Source: Eikenella glucosivorans
GTDB taxonomy: Bacteria > Pseudomonadota > Gammaproteobacteria > Burkholderiales > Neisseriaceae
Length of the DNA stretch: 64,000 nt
Direction: 5' to 3'
Assembly (NCBI RefSeq): GCF_016025525.2
Contig: NZ_JACSGR010000008.1
Span: 62,001 to 126,000, forward strand
How positions within the stretch are numbered: position 1 is the stretch's first letter; each line of letters opens with the position of its first letter. The notes beneath the pieces are model-generated. The model was not told the origin of the DNA. It ran no database searches and worked only from the letters and a program-made list of their open reading frames with translations. Positions 47,998-56,273 of this stretch are shown here, in pieces. A program made the position numbers and the translations under genes.

Positions 47998-49080
47998 ATG
48001 AGTAAGACCATGAAAGCCATGACTTATTACGGTGAAAACGATGTCCGTTTCGAAGACCGTCCGGTGCCGACCATCATTGATCCCACCGATGCTATCATTC
48101 GTGTTACCAAAACCACTATCTGCGGTACCGACTTGGGCATCATGAAAGGCAAAAACCCGGAAATCGAAGCCGTTGCCCGCGAAAAAACCGGTAAATGGGA
48201 AGGACGCATCCTTGGGCATGAAGCAATCGGCGTGGTAGAAGAAGTCGGCTCCGCCGTGAAAGACTTCAAAAAAGGCGATAAAGTAATCGTATCCTGCGTG
48301 AGCCGCTGCGGCACTTGCGACAACTGCCAGAAACAACTCTACGCCCACTGCCGCAAAGACGGCGGCTGGATCATGGGCTATATGATCGACGGCACTCAGG
48401 CCGAATACGTGCGTACCCCGTTTGCCGACAACTCGCTCTATCACCTGCCCGAAACCCTGAACACCGATGTGGCCGTGTTCCTGTCCGACGCGCTGCCCAC
48501 CGGCCACGAAATCGGCGTGCAGTATGGCCAGGTAAAACCCGGTGACGCCATTGCCATCGTGGGCGCCGGCCCCGTGGGCATGGGCTGCCTCCTGACTTCC
48601 CAGTTCTACTCCCCCGCCACCATCATCGTGGTTGATATGGACGAAAACCGCCTGGCCATGGCCAAGGAAATGGGCGCCACCCACACCGTCAATCCGAACA
48701 AGGAAGACGCCGTAGCCAAGATTTTGGAAATCACCGGCGGCCGTGGCGTGGACTGCGCCATGGAAGCCGTGGGCTACCCCGCCACTTGGGACATTTGCCA
48801 GCAGGTGGTGAAAGAAGGCGGCCACGTGGCCAACGTGGGCGTGCATGGCAAACCGGTTGAGTTCGATCTGGCCAAACTGTGGATCAAGAACATCACCGTT
48901 ACCACCGGCCTGGTGAACGCCAACACCACCGGCATGCTGCTGAAAGCCTGCGAATCCAGCAAACTGCCGATGGACAAATTGGCCACCCACCGCTTCAAAT
49001 TCAGCGAAATGGAAAAGGCCTACGACGTGTTCAAACACGCGGCTGACACCAAAGCGATGAAAGTGATTATCGAGGTGTAA
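47998..49080 (+). CDS. Zinc-dependent medium-chain alcohol dehydrogenase
   Basis: 360 residues. Catalytic zinc ligands Cys42 (TICGTD) and His74/Glu75 (ILGHEAIG). Structural zinc cysteines Cys104, Cys107, Cys110 and Cys118. The Rossmann motif is IVGAGPVGMG with VDMDENRL. It oxidises alcohols or reduces aldehydes with NAD(P). The overall sequence is closest to the group of small bacterial secondary-alcohol dehydrogenases common in Neisseriaceae and Pasteurellaceae, not to the class III glutathione-dependent type. It is a single gene with its own promoter and palindrome. Confidence 0.92.
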   Translation: MSKTMKAMTYYGENDVRFEDRPVPTIIDPTDAIIRVTKTTICGTDLGIMKGKNPEIEAVAREKTGKWEGRILGHEAIGVVEEVGSAVKDFKKGDKVIVSCVSRCGTCDNCQKQLYAHCRKDGGWIMGYMIDGTQAEYVRTPFADNSLYHLPETLNTDVAVFLSDALPTGHEIGVQYGQVKPGDAIAIVGAGPVGMGCLLTSQFYSPATIIVVDMDENRLAMAKEMGATHTVNPNKEDAVAKILEITGGRGVDCAMEAVGYPATWDICQQVVKEGGHVANVGVHGKPVEFDLAKLWIKNITVTTGLVNANTTGMLLKACESSKLPMDKLATHRFKFSEMEKAYDVFKHAADTKAMKVIIEV

Positions 49081-49469
49081 GCCCGATTATTTGCTAGCTT
49101 GATGAGGCTACCTGAAATATTTCAGCTCCGCAGAAACTTGCGTTGCTCATTTTTCAGGTAGCCTTTTGCTACATATGAAAGAAGGTGTTTGCTACGGATA
49201 AAACGGAAAACAGATTAAACCTTTTGCAGAATTCTTAATTTAAAGGCGGATTTTTATCTGCGTTGAATCTTGCTAAGCTCAAGCACTCAAACGAATAGGG
49301 GTTAAGGGTGGATATAAAATTCACCCCTATGGCTGATTGAATGATGATTTTGCAAAGGTTTCAGGCTACCTGAAAATGAGGTTCCACAGGAAGACGAGTT
49401 TCTGTGGAGCTGAAATATTTCAGGTAGCCTTTGTTTGATTTGAAAAAGCCGTTTGGCAGGCAAGTTGGT
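49081..49469. other. Intergenic region with repeats and a small hairpin
   Basis: 389 bases without a gene. Two composite DUS elements (about 49104-49163 and 49363-49433) flank a DUS-free, AT-rich middle. The latter contains ATAGGGGT (49295-49302) and ACCCCTAT (49323-49330), a stem with an alternative GGGTG/CACCC pairing. It may hold the terminators of both convergent neighbours. I see no coding potential. Confidence 0.6.
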
Positions 49470-50156
49470 TTAATGCCTCGGCTGGCGGTAGTTGTCGAGA
49501 TCGACGATGCGCTCGAGCAGCATGTCGCACAGGTCGTCCATGCTGTCTTCGTCGAAGGAGGCGTTTTCGGCCACGAGGTCTTCGAGCCAGTCGAGGCTGC
49601 GGCACAGGCGCTGGTAGTTGATGTCGGTGAAGGCGGCGGGGCTGGCGGTGAGTTCGCGCTGGAGCAGGGCGAGGCCGTCGTCGCACAGTGCGTCCCAGGC
49701 GCCGAGGCGGCAGGATTCGCAGATGTCTTCGGCCACGCGCGCCATTTCTCCGGTGCTTCCGCTGCTTTCAAACAGGCGTTGGGCTTCTTTGCCGTAGGCG
49801 GTGTCTTCAAAGTATTCCTGCCAAGGCTGGAAGGCCATGCCGGGGAAGTTTTGCGGCACGAATTGCTCGGGCAGGCGGGAGAGCAGGGCGAGCAGCTCGT
49901 CGGCGGTGTAGAAACGGCCGTGGTAGCCGCTTTTCACGGGGTCGGGGATTTCGCCCCAGTAGTAGCCGCTGAATTCTTCGAGGACGATTTGGAAGGTGTT
50001 GTCTTGCCGGTCGATGATGCCGAGGAAGTCGGGGTGCAGCTGGAGCCGGTGGAAGTAGGATGGCAGTTCAGCGGCGGGAACGGTGACGGGGTTGTTGCCG
50101 TCGATGTGGCTGTCGTCGGTGTAGAAGGAGTAGAAGATCTGATAGTGGCGGTTCAT
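49470..50156 (-). CDS. Acidic cytoplasmic protein of unknown function
   Basis: 228 residues from ATG 50156 (MNRHYQIFYSFYTDD). The frame stays open further upstream, but that part runs through a composite repeat, so it is not counted. The N-terminal 80 residues look beta-rich (FLGIIDRQDNTFQIVLEEFSGYYWGEIPDP) and the rest helical and very acidic (ENASFDEDSMDDLCDMLLERIVDLD). Four cysteines are in the C-terminal half. Not recognised; the N-terminal style recalls small immunity-type proteins, but that is weak. Confidence 0.6.
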   Translation of the reverse strand: MNRHYQIFYSFYTDDSHIDGNNPVTVPAAELPSYFHRLQLHPDFLGIIDRQDNTFQIVLEEFSGYYWGEIPDPVKSGYHGRFYTADELLALLSRLPEQFVPQNFPGMAFQPWQEYFEDTAYGKEAQRLFESSGSTGEMARVAEDICESCRLGAWDALCDDGLALLQRELTASPAAFTDINYQRLCRSLDWLEDLVAENASFDEDSMDDLCDMLLERIVDLDNYRQPRH

Positions 50157-50264
50157 GATGCGGGCCGGTTGTGCCGTTTGGTGCGGCAATGGAAAGGGGC
50201 TGCCTGAAACGGGGTTTGCGGGAACCGGGTTTCGGGTGGGGAAGGTTGGAAGCGTGGCCGCCCG

Positions 50265-50361
50265 GGTTTTAGCTTCGCAGAAATTCAGCTTCCTGCGGAA
50301 ACATCGTTTTAGCTTCGCAGAAACTCTGCTTCCTGCGGAAACATCGTTTTCAGGTAGCCTG
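50265..50361. repeat. Two-unit composite repeat upstream of the 228-residue protein
   Basis: Two copies of GTTTTAGCTTCGCAGAAA(C/T)TC(T/A)GCTTCCTGCGGAAACATC, 46 bases apart, ending in TTTTCAGGTAGCCT. The variable part TTCCTGCGGAAACATCG differs from the TCGCTTTGCTCG version, so there are at least two variants of the element. Confidence 0.9.
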
Positions 50362-50383
50362 ATGCGGCGGGCGGGGCAGCTGC

Positions 50384-51160
50384 TTAGGGCTTGCCGGTGC
50401 GCGGGCTGATGGTGAGGATTTCGTAACCGGTGTCGGTAACGAGGACTTCGTGCTCCCATTGGGCGGAGAGTTTGCGGTCTTTGGTGACCACGGTCCAACC
50501 GTCGTCGAGGATGCGCAGGTGGCGTTTGCCTTGGTTGATCATGGGTTCGATGGTGAAGATCATGCCGGGCTGCAACACGGGGCCGGTGCCTTTTTTGCCG
50601 TAGTGGACGACTTGCGGGTCTTCGTGGAAGCCTCGGCCGATGCCGTGGCCGCAGAATTCCTGTACCACGGAGTAGCCGGCGTTTTCGGCCACTTGCTGGC
50701 AGGCGTGGCCGATGTCGCCGAGGGTGGCGCCGGGCTTCACGGCGGCGATGCCGGCCATCATGCTCTGGTGGGTGACGTCGATCAGGCGCTGCGCCTGAGG
50801 GCTGATGTTGCCCACGGCATACATGCGGCTGGAATCACCGTGGAAGCCATCTTTTTTCAGGGTGATGTCGATGTTGAGGATATCGCCGTTTTTCAGGGGC
50901 TTGTCGTTAGGTATGCCGTGACAGATCACGTGGTTTACCGAGGTGCAGCAGGATTTGGGGTAGGGCGGGTTGCCGTAGTGCAGGGGGGCGGGGTAGCCGC
51001 CTTGCACGTTCACTTGGTAGTCGTGCACCAGCTGGTTGAGCTCGTTGGTGGTGACGCCGGGTTTGACGAAGTCGCCGATGTAGTCGAGCGCTTCGGCGGC
51101 AAGGCGGCCGAGTTCGCGCATTTTGGCGATTTCTTCGGGGGTTTTGATGATGATGGCCAT
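50384..51160 (-). CDS. map: Methionine aminopeptidase type I
   Basis: 258 residues, removes the initiator methionine from nascent proteins. Metal ligands are seen in GDILNIDITLKKDGFHGDSS (two Asp), CGHGIGRGFHEDP (His), FTIEPMI (Glu) and WEHEVLVT (Glu). The N-terminus (IIIKTPEEIAKMRELGRLAAEAL) is typical. SD AGGAAAA lies before the ATG. It is separated from the 122-residue membrane protein upstream by a degenerate DUS pair. Confidence 0.97.
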   Translation of the reverse strand: MAIIIKTPEEIAKMRELGRLAAEALDYIGDFVKPGVTTNELNQLVHDYQVNVQGGYPAPLHYGNPPYPKSCCTSVNHVICHGIPNDKPLKNGDILNIDITLKKDGFHGDSSRMYAVGNISPQAQRLIDVTHQSMMAGIAAVKPGATLGDIGHACQQVAENAGYSVVQEFCGHGIGRGFHEDPQVVHYGKKGTGPVLQPGMIFTIEPMINQGKRHLRILDDGWTVVTKDRKLSAQWEHEVLVTDTGYEILTISPRTGKP

Positions 51161-51239
51161 GTTGTTTTCCTAATAATCGGGGAGGCTACCTGAAAATGCT
51201 GGCTTCAAGGAAGTTGAAATGGTTTTAGGTAGCCTTTGC

Positions 51240-51608
51240 TTATTCTTGCTCGCTGTTGCGGCGCGCTCGGCGGGGCAGGCCGTGGGCGCCGTATTTGCGT
51301 GGAACGATGCCGCTGCGGGCGAGCAGCATGAGGCCGCCGAGCAGCATCATGCCGAGTGCGGCCAGCGGGGCGAAACCGATATACATTTGGTTGCGCAGGT
51401 AGATGGCGGCACCGAGATACATGAGCATGGGGCCGTGTACGATGCTTTGGGTGTTAATGCCGTCGAGCAGGAGCAGGGCGATGCCGCCTGCGGCCAGGGC
51501 GAGGGCGACCAGGGTGGCGGTGGTGGGCAGGATGTCGGTGCTGCTGAGAAACCAGATGGCGCCGAAAATAATCAGCAGGACGGGGAGGAAGAGGGAGCTG
51601 CGTTGCAT
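51240..51608 (-). CDS. Small membrane protein (LiaF/DUF5668-like arrangement)
   Basis: 122 residues with four hydrophobic segments (LFLPVLLIIFGAIWFL, LVALALAAGGIALLLL, PMLMYLGAAIYL, LAALGMMLLGGLMLLA) and a basic C-terminus (RKYGAHGLPRRARRNSEQE). The start, with a helix and a Phe/Trp-rich FGAIWFLSSTDILP, recalls the small DUF5668-type modules of LiaF-like proteins, but I am not sure. Located between map and smpB on the same strand; it may share a transcript with them. Confidence 0.6.
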   Translation of the reverse strand: MQRSSLFLPVLLIIFGAIWFLSSTDILPTTATLVALALAAGGIALLLLDGINTQSIVHGPMLMYLGAAIYLRNQMYIGFAPLAALGMMLLGGLMLLARSGIVPRKYGAHGLPRRARRNSEQE

Positions 51609-51726
51609 GGTGTTTTCCTGTGGAAGGCTACCTGAAAATTTCGGCTGGAATGAAGCGGGTGCGGAGAAATATGTTCAGCTTCGAAGAAGCCGGCGCTTTC
51701 AGGTAGCCTCAACGATGGCGTGGGGG

Positions 51727-52173
51727 TTAGCGGGCCTGTTTCATCAGGCGCTGTTTTTCGCGTTTCCAGTCGGCTTCTTTCATGCTTTGGCGTTTGTCGT
51801 GCTGCTTTTTGCCTTTGGCCAGGCCGATGTCCATTTTGATGTAGCCGCGCCGGTAGTGCAGGTTGAGCGGCACGAGGGTGTAGCCGCTGCGCTCCACTTT
51901 GCCGATGAGCTTGTTGATTTCGGCCTGTTTGAGCAGGAGTTTGCGCTGCCGCACGGGATCGGGCTTCACGTGGGTGGAGGCGGTGGGCAGGGCGGTGATG
52001 TGGCAGCCCACCAGGTAAAATGCGTCTTTTTTCCAGTGAATATAGCTCTCTTTGAGCTGCACGCGGCCGGCGCGGATGGCTTTCACTTCCCAGCCATCGA
52101 GCACCAATCCGGCTTCGAGCTGGTCTTCGATGAAATAGTCGTGGAAGGCTTTTTTGTTGTTGGCGATACTCAT
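51727..52173 (-). CDS. smpB: SsrA-binding protein
   Basis: 148 residues. It binds tmRNA and delivers it to stalled ribosomes; tagged products go to ClpXP (clpX is at 44.2 kb). The core (NKKAFHDYFIEDQLEAGLVLDGWEVKAIRAGRVQLKESYI) and the C-terminal tail (GKKQHDKRQSMKEADWKREKQRLMKQ) that probes the empty mRNA channel are both present. Confidence 0.97.
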   Translation of the reverse strand: MSIANNKKAFHDYFIEDQLEAGLVLDGWEVKAIRAGRVQLKESYIHWKKDAFYLVGCHITALPTASTHVKPDPVRQRKLLLKQAEINKLIGKVERSGYTLVPLNLHYRRGYIKMDIGLAKGKKQHDKRQSMKEADWKREKQRLMKQAR

Positions 52174-52340
52174 GATGTTTGCTGCTTCGGTTCAGAAAGC
52201 GGATTTTAACAGCAAACCGTGCCGCTGAACATTCACAGAGGTATGCGGAGAAGATAGGCTGAAAGCCGTTTTGCATTTTCAGGTAGCCTCCCGCGCTATG
52301 CTACAATCCTCACGTATCCACTCCCGCTAAGGAAAACGCC

Positions 52341-52994
52341 ATGAAACTCTATGTTTACGACCATTGCCCCTTTTGTGTACGCGCCCGCATGATTTTCGGC
52401 CTGCGCGGCGTGCCGGTGGAAGAAATCGTATTGCTCAACGACGACGAAGCCACGCCCATCGGCCTTATCGGCGCCAAACAGGTGCCCATCCTGCAAAAGC
52501 CCGACGGCAGCCACATGGGCGAGAGCCTCGACATCGTGCGATTTATCGACGAATACGCCGGCCAAGCGCGCCTGAACGAAACCGTCCGCCCCGAAGCGCA
52601 GGCCTGGTTTGATAAGGTGGGCAAATACTACAACCGCCTGGTGATGCCGCGCGAAGTGCGCCTTGAGCCGCCGCTGCCCGAATTTGCCACCCAAGCCGCC
52701 ATCGACTACTTCGTGCACAAAAAAGAGCAAAACATCGGCAACTTCGAGCAAAATCTGGCCGACACACCAAGCTACCTCGAACGCATCCATGCCGACCTGG
52801 CCGAGCTTGCCGCCCTGCTGCCCGAGCCCTATTTCAACGGCACCGAGCCCGGCATGGAGGACATCATCCTCTTCCCCGTGCTGCGCAACCTCACGCTGGT
52901 GAAAGGCATCGCCTTTCCCGCCAAACTGCAAAGCTACCTCGGGCGCATGGCCGCCGCCAGCAAAGTGCCCACCTATGCCGAGCGTGCCATCTAA
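52341..52994 (+). CDS. grxB: Glutaredoxin 2
   Basis: 217 residues, the GST-like glutaredoxin GrxB. The N-terminal thioredoxin-fold domain carries the active site CPFC (Cys9 and Cys12; MKLYVYDHCPFCVRARMIFGL), and KQVPIL supplies the cis-proline. The C-terminal helical domain is from about 80 (PEAQAWFDKVGKYYNRL). It reduces protein disulfides with glutathione. The DUF445 gene begins 4 bases after its stop, so the two are probably cotranscribed. Confidence 0.95.
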   Translation: MKLYVYDHCPFCVRARMIFGLRGVPVEEIVLLNDDEATPIGLIGAKQVPILQKPDGSHMGESLDIVRFIDEYAGQARLNETVRPEAQAWFDKVGKYYNRLVMPREVRLEPPLPEFATQAAIDYFVHKKEQNIGNFEQNLADTPSYLERIHADLAELAALLPEPYFNGTEPGMEDIILFPVLRNLTLVKGIAFPAKLQSYLGRMAAASKVPTYAERAI

Positions 52995-52997
52995 GCC

Positions 52998-54323
52998 ATG
53001 AACATTTTGGCCGACCAAGCCCGCGAAGCCGCCGCCCGCGCCCGTCTGCAGCACAGCCGGCGTTGGGCCGGCGGCCTGCTGTTGGCTGCTGTATTGCTGT
53101 TTGTCGCCTCATCCCTGTTTCTCCATCGCCACCCCGGCATAGGCTACCTGAAAGCCTTCGCCGAAGCCGCTATGGTGGGCGCGCTGGCCGACTGGTTTGC
53201 CGTTACCGCCTTATTCCGCCACCCGCTCGGCCTTAAAATCCCCCACACCGCCATCCTCCCGCGCAACCAAAGCCGCATTGCTGACGAGCTCGGCCGCTTC
53301 ATCGAAACCAACTTCCTGCCCGAGCGCCCCATCGCCATCCGCATCTACCGCCTGCGCCCCGCCGACAAACTCCTGCGCTGGCTCGCACGCGCCGAAAACC
53401 GCCGCGAATGGCTGCTCCCCCTCGCGCAAAAACTCCCGGCCGCCCTGCAAAGCATCCCGCCCGAAGAAGCCGCCCGCCTCGGCGCCGCCTTTTTAGCCAC
53501 GCATGGCAGCGGCAAACAAATCGGAGCCATCCTCTCGCAAAGCCTCCTGCTGCTGGAAAGCCAAGGGCTACCTGAAAACCTGCACACCGCACTGCTCGGC
53601 CAAATCCGCCGCTGGCTGCATCAGCCGCACACCCGCGTCTTGCTCGAAGAAAACCTGCGCGCCTGGGCAGAGCAAATCGAAAGCGCCCGGCCTGATACCT
53701 GGGATAAAATCAAAGCCCAGCTGCGCGGCCGGCTGGTGGGCCAGATCGACGGCTGGGTGGCGCAAAAAGCCCTCGATTGGGCCGACAACTACACCGCCGC
53801 CGCCCTGGCCGACCCGCAGCACGAAATGCGCGCCGCCTTCCGCCGCCAATACCGCCGCTTCGCACTCGAGCTCGCCCAATCCGAAGCCTGGCACCGCAAA
53901 CTCGCCCTCGCCAAACGCCAGCTTGCCGATTCCCCCGAGCTGCAACGCAGCCTCGCCGGATTGTGGCAAAGTCTTGTCCAGCGCCTCGCCGCCGACGTGC
54001 ACAGCCCCGATTCAGCCACCCTCCGCCGCCTCGACAGCCTGCTCACCGGCCTGCTGCAACGCTATGCCGCCACACCGCGCCAACAGCGCCACCTCAACGC
54101 CCGCCTCGCGCTGCTCGCCCGCAGCCTCGTGCGCCGTTACCGCCGCCGTGCCGCCGAATTCGTGGCCGACAAAGTGAAAAGCTGGGACAGCCGCCAGATG
54201 AGCGACAAACTCGAGCTCTCCATCGGCCGCGATTTGCAGTTTATCCGCATCAACGGCACCTTGGTTGGCGGCTTAGTCGGCCTGCTGATTTACACCATCA
54301 GCCGCTGGCTGCCTGCATTATAG
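52998..54323 (+). CDS. DUF445 family membrane protein (YjiN-like)
   Basis: 441 residues: N-terminal helix (AGGLLLAAVLLFVASSLFL), the signature FAEAAMVGALADWFAVTALFRHPLGLKIPHTAILPRNQSRIADELGRFIE, a long helical middle, and a C-terminal helix (IRINGTLVGGLVGLLIYTI). DUF445 proteins are inner-membrane proteins of unknown function. Two DUS are translated inside the gene: GYLKA near 53141 and GLPEN near 53564. It starts 4 bases after grxB. Confidence 0.88.
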   Translation: MNILADQAREAAARARLQHSRRWAGGLLLAAVLLFVASSLFLHRHPGIGYLKAFAEAAMVGALADWFAVTALFRHPLGLKIPHTAILPRNQSRIADELGRFIETNFLPERPIAIRIYRLRPADKLLRWLARAENRREWLLPLAQKLPAALQSIPPEEAARLGAAFLATHGSGKQIGAILSQSLLLLESQGLPENLHTALLGQIRRWLHQPHTRVLLEENLRAWAEQIESARPDTWDKIKAQLRGRLVGQIDGWVAQKALDWADNYTAAALADPQHEMRAAFRRQYRRFALELAQSEAWHRKLALAKRQLADSPELQRSLAGLWQSLVQRLAADVHSPDSATLRRLDSLLTGLLQRYAATPRQQRHLNARLALLARSLVRRYRRRAAEFVADKVKSWDSRQMSDKLELSIGRDLQFIRINGTLVGGLVGLLIYTISRWLPAL

Positions 54324-54353
54324 TTCCTTGTTGCAGTTCATTTTCCAAGGCAA

Positions 54354-54413
54354 GAGGCTACCTGAAAACAATCAACGCAGATTTCTGCGAAGCTAAAGAT
54401 TTCAGGTAGCCTA
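54354..54413. repeat. Composite repeat flanked by opposed DUS
   Basis: AGGCTACCTGAAAA, then CAACGCAGATTTCTGCGAAGCTAAAGA, then TTTCAGGTAGCCT. This is a short version of the element with one inverted module between two uptake sequences. Confidence 0.85.
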
Positions 54414-54438
54414 TGATAAATATTTACAAGGTAATATT

Positions 54439-55031
54439 ATGAAATATATCTATATATTTATACTGTATTTGTTGTCGGTCTGCTCTCAGGCAGCACCTGG
54501 GCTGAGACCTTTTTGATTGCCCGCCAAACATACTTACCGAAATTGTCTGTACTGTTCGTGAATACCGATAGGCTTTTCAATTTGTTAGGAGAAAAAGAAG
54601 GGGCAGAGGTATTGAAAAAAAATGTTCAGGAATTGGATGAGTTGCTTGCAAGTTATGAAATGAAAATACCAACAAAAGAATTCTATTTCGGAGAACAGGG
54701 TTTGAAAGATTTAATTACAGAGCCCACAGCCACCTTAATTCGGCCGAAAACTCCGCCGATGGCAGCTACTAATGGTATTGATGCCTATATTTACAATTTA
54801 AGCACACCCGAGGGCGGAGTAATGCTTGCGAGTAGTAGCAAGGTAACCTTATGGGTGAGTGGGCAGACCGTGCAAGCCAAAATCTTGAATGAAAAAGATG
54901 TATTGCCAGGAGAACTCGTGGACTTAATATTAGTGTTAGATCATCCAGTTCGTACGATTGAAGGAGAGCGCATGTTTTTGCAAGTAAATGGAAAATTGGC
55001 CTCTCTCGGCGTAGTAACTAATATACATTAA
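54439..55031 (+). pseudogene. Exported protein with frame disruption near the start (possible TA-repeat phase variation)
   Basis: The long open frame (from 54435 to the stop at 55029-55031) encodes VFVVGLLSGSTWAETFLIARQTYLPKL..., which looks like a signal peptide running into a mature domain, but it has no ATG. The only good ATG (54439) is in another frame and stops after 25 codons. The bases between are TA-rich (TATATCTATATATTTATA). Losing two bases there would give MKYIYIYTVFVVGLLSGSTWA followed by the mature protein. The product (about 195 residues, no cysteines in the mature part) is not recognised. AT-richer than its neighbours. A TTG at 54513 could start a form without the signal. Confidence 0.6.
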
Positions 55032-55161
55032 CTCAAAGGTAGATTACCTGAAAGCGCCAGCTTCGACGAAATGGAAACAAGCAACGTGAATTTCTATGAA
55101 ACAAAAATTTTCAGGTAATCCGCACATCCTGTGTTAATACTAACCACATCAACATATCACC

Positions 55162-55758
55162 ATGAACCTCGCCCGCGCCCTTGCCGCCGACCGCATCTCC
55201 GTCCTCCATCCCGCCGCCTATTCAGCCGGAGCGCCGCAAAGCCTCGACACCATTTTTAAAGACGGCATCGCCTACCTTGCCGACTACCCGCCCGCCCGTT
55301 TTTACTTCGTCCGCTTCCCCGACGAAACCATCGCCATCCAAACCCCGCGCGGCGAAGCCCGCTGCTTCGGCAAATACGGCTACGGAGGCAGCTATTTCGT
55401 GCAGCTTGCCGATGGCGCCGTGTGGCTGTATTCGCCGCAGGCCGAAAACGGGTGGGAACAGGAATGGGTGTTGGCCAACAGCAGCCTGGCCTTGTTTGTG
55501 CAAAGCTATTGCCGGCTGATGGCCGCCGTGTTCCGGCTGAAAGCCGATTTTGCCGGCGGCGGGGAAAAGGGTGAAACCTTTGCCGCCCAACTGCAAAGCT
55601 GGCTCGCCCAAGCCGACCCCGCCGCCGCAGCCGGCGACGCCTTCTGGCCCACCCCGTTTTATGAAATCGAAGAAGGTTTTTTCCCGCTGGCGCACAACCC
55701 CGTACACCGCCAAATCGGCATGCCCGAACACCGCTATCAGGAAAATCAGGCTACCTGA
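55162..55758 (+). CDS. SUKH-like (possible immunity) protein
   Basis: 198 residues, probably mixed alpha/beta. FYFVRFPDETIAIQTPRGEARCFG, FVQLADGAVWLYSPQ and WVLANSSLALFVQSYCRLM follow the pattern of SUKH-4-type immunity proteins, where the 'NSSL..F' motif precedes the last helix. That superfamily often protects against polymorphic toxins, but no toxin gene is nearby. The call is based on motif resemblance only. The frame ends in a DUS translated as QAT. It starts after a degenerate composite element. Confidence 0.45.
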   Translation: MNLARALAADRISVLHPAAYSAGAPQSLDTIFKDGIAYLADYPPARFYFVRFPDETIAIQTPRGEARCFGKYGYGGSYFVQLADGAVWLYSPQAENGWEQEWVLANSSLALFVQSYCRLMAAVFRLKADFAGGGEKGETFAAQLQSWLAQADPAAAAGDAFWPTPFYEIEEGFFPLAHNPVHRQIGMPEHRYQENQAT

Positions 55759-55825
55759 AAACGATGTTTCCGAAGGAAGCAGAGTTTCTGCGAAGCTAAA
55801 ACCCAAACCACGCAAACGGCAAAAC

Positions 55826-56161
55826 ATGACACCCCAGCCACGCCCGCCCAGCCCCGGAGAAACCCGCCTGCTGCACATCCTGCTCCGGCGCATCCGCCCC
55901 CAATATGCCGCGCTCCCCATCAGCTTCCCCGAGCGTGTCGCCTCCCTCGAAGACGGCGGCATGGGCAGTTTCTCCTTCGCCTACGAAGAAGAAAGAAAAG
56001 ATAATTTGCCCACCCTCGCCATCGCCGAATACCAGTTTCCAGACCAAGACGGCGTCCCCGTATTGGCCACCCTGTATGCCTATGGCGACGGCCGGCTGCA
56101 CAGCCTAGACATCTGGAAGGCAGACTTCAGCCCCCTGCTTGCCTATCCCGAAATCCCGTAA
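55826..56161 (+). CDS. Small protein, DUF6984-like
   Basis: 111 residues from ATG 55826 (MTPQPRPPSPGETRLLHILL). The open frame extends further upstream through a repeat, which I exclude. The core (SFPERVASLEDGGMGSFSF and EYQFPDQDGVPVLATLYAYGDGRLHSLDIWKADFSPL) resembles the small DUF6984 family, also seen near toxin-immunity clusters; low certainty. It sits about 67 bases after the SUKH-like gene, separated by a DUS/composite repeat. Confidence 0.5.
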   Translation: MTPQPRPPSPGETRLLHILLRRIRPQYAALPISFPERVASLEDGGMGSFSFAYEEERKDNLPTLAIAEYQFPDQDGVPVLATLYAYGDGRLHSLDIWKADFSPLLAYPEIP

Positions 56162-56189
56162 CCTGCAATCTGCCCGGGTAAGCCAAATA

Positions 56190-56234
56190 TTTTTCAGGTA
56201 GCCTCAGCCGGCCGCCGGAGGCTACCTGAAAAAA
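56190..56234. repeat. DUS hairpin, left copy flanking the hydrolase gene
   Basis: TTTTCAGGTAGCCTC and GAGGCTACCTGAAAA around the loop AGCCGGCCGCCG. A nearly identical hairpin with the same loop lies 3' of the hydrolase gene (57178-57221). Confidence 0.85.
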
Positions 56235-56273
56235 GGAACGAGCTTCTGCCAACCTCAACCCGAGCCAACTATC

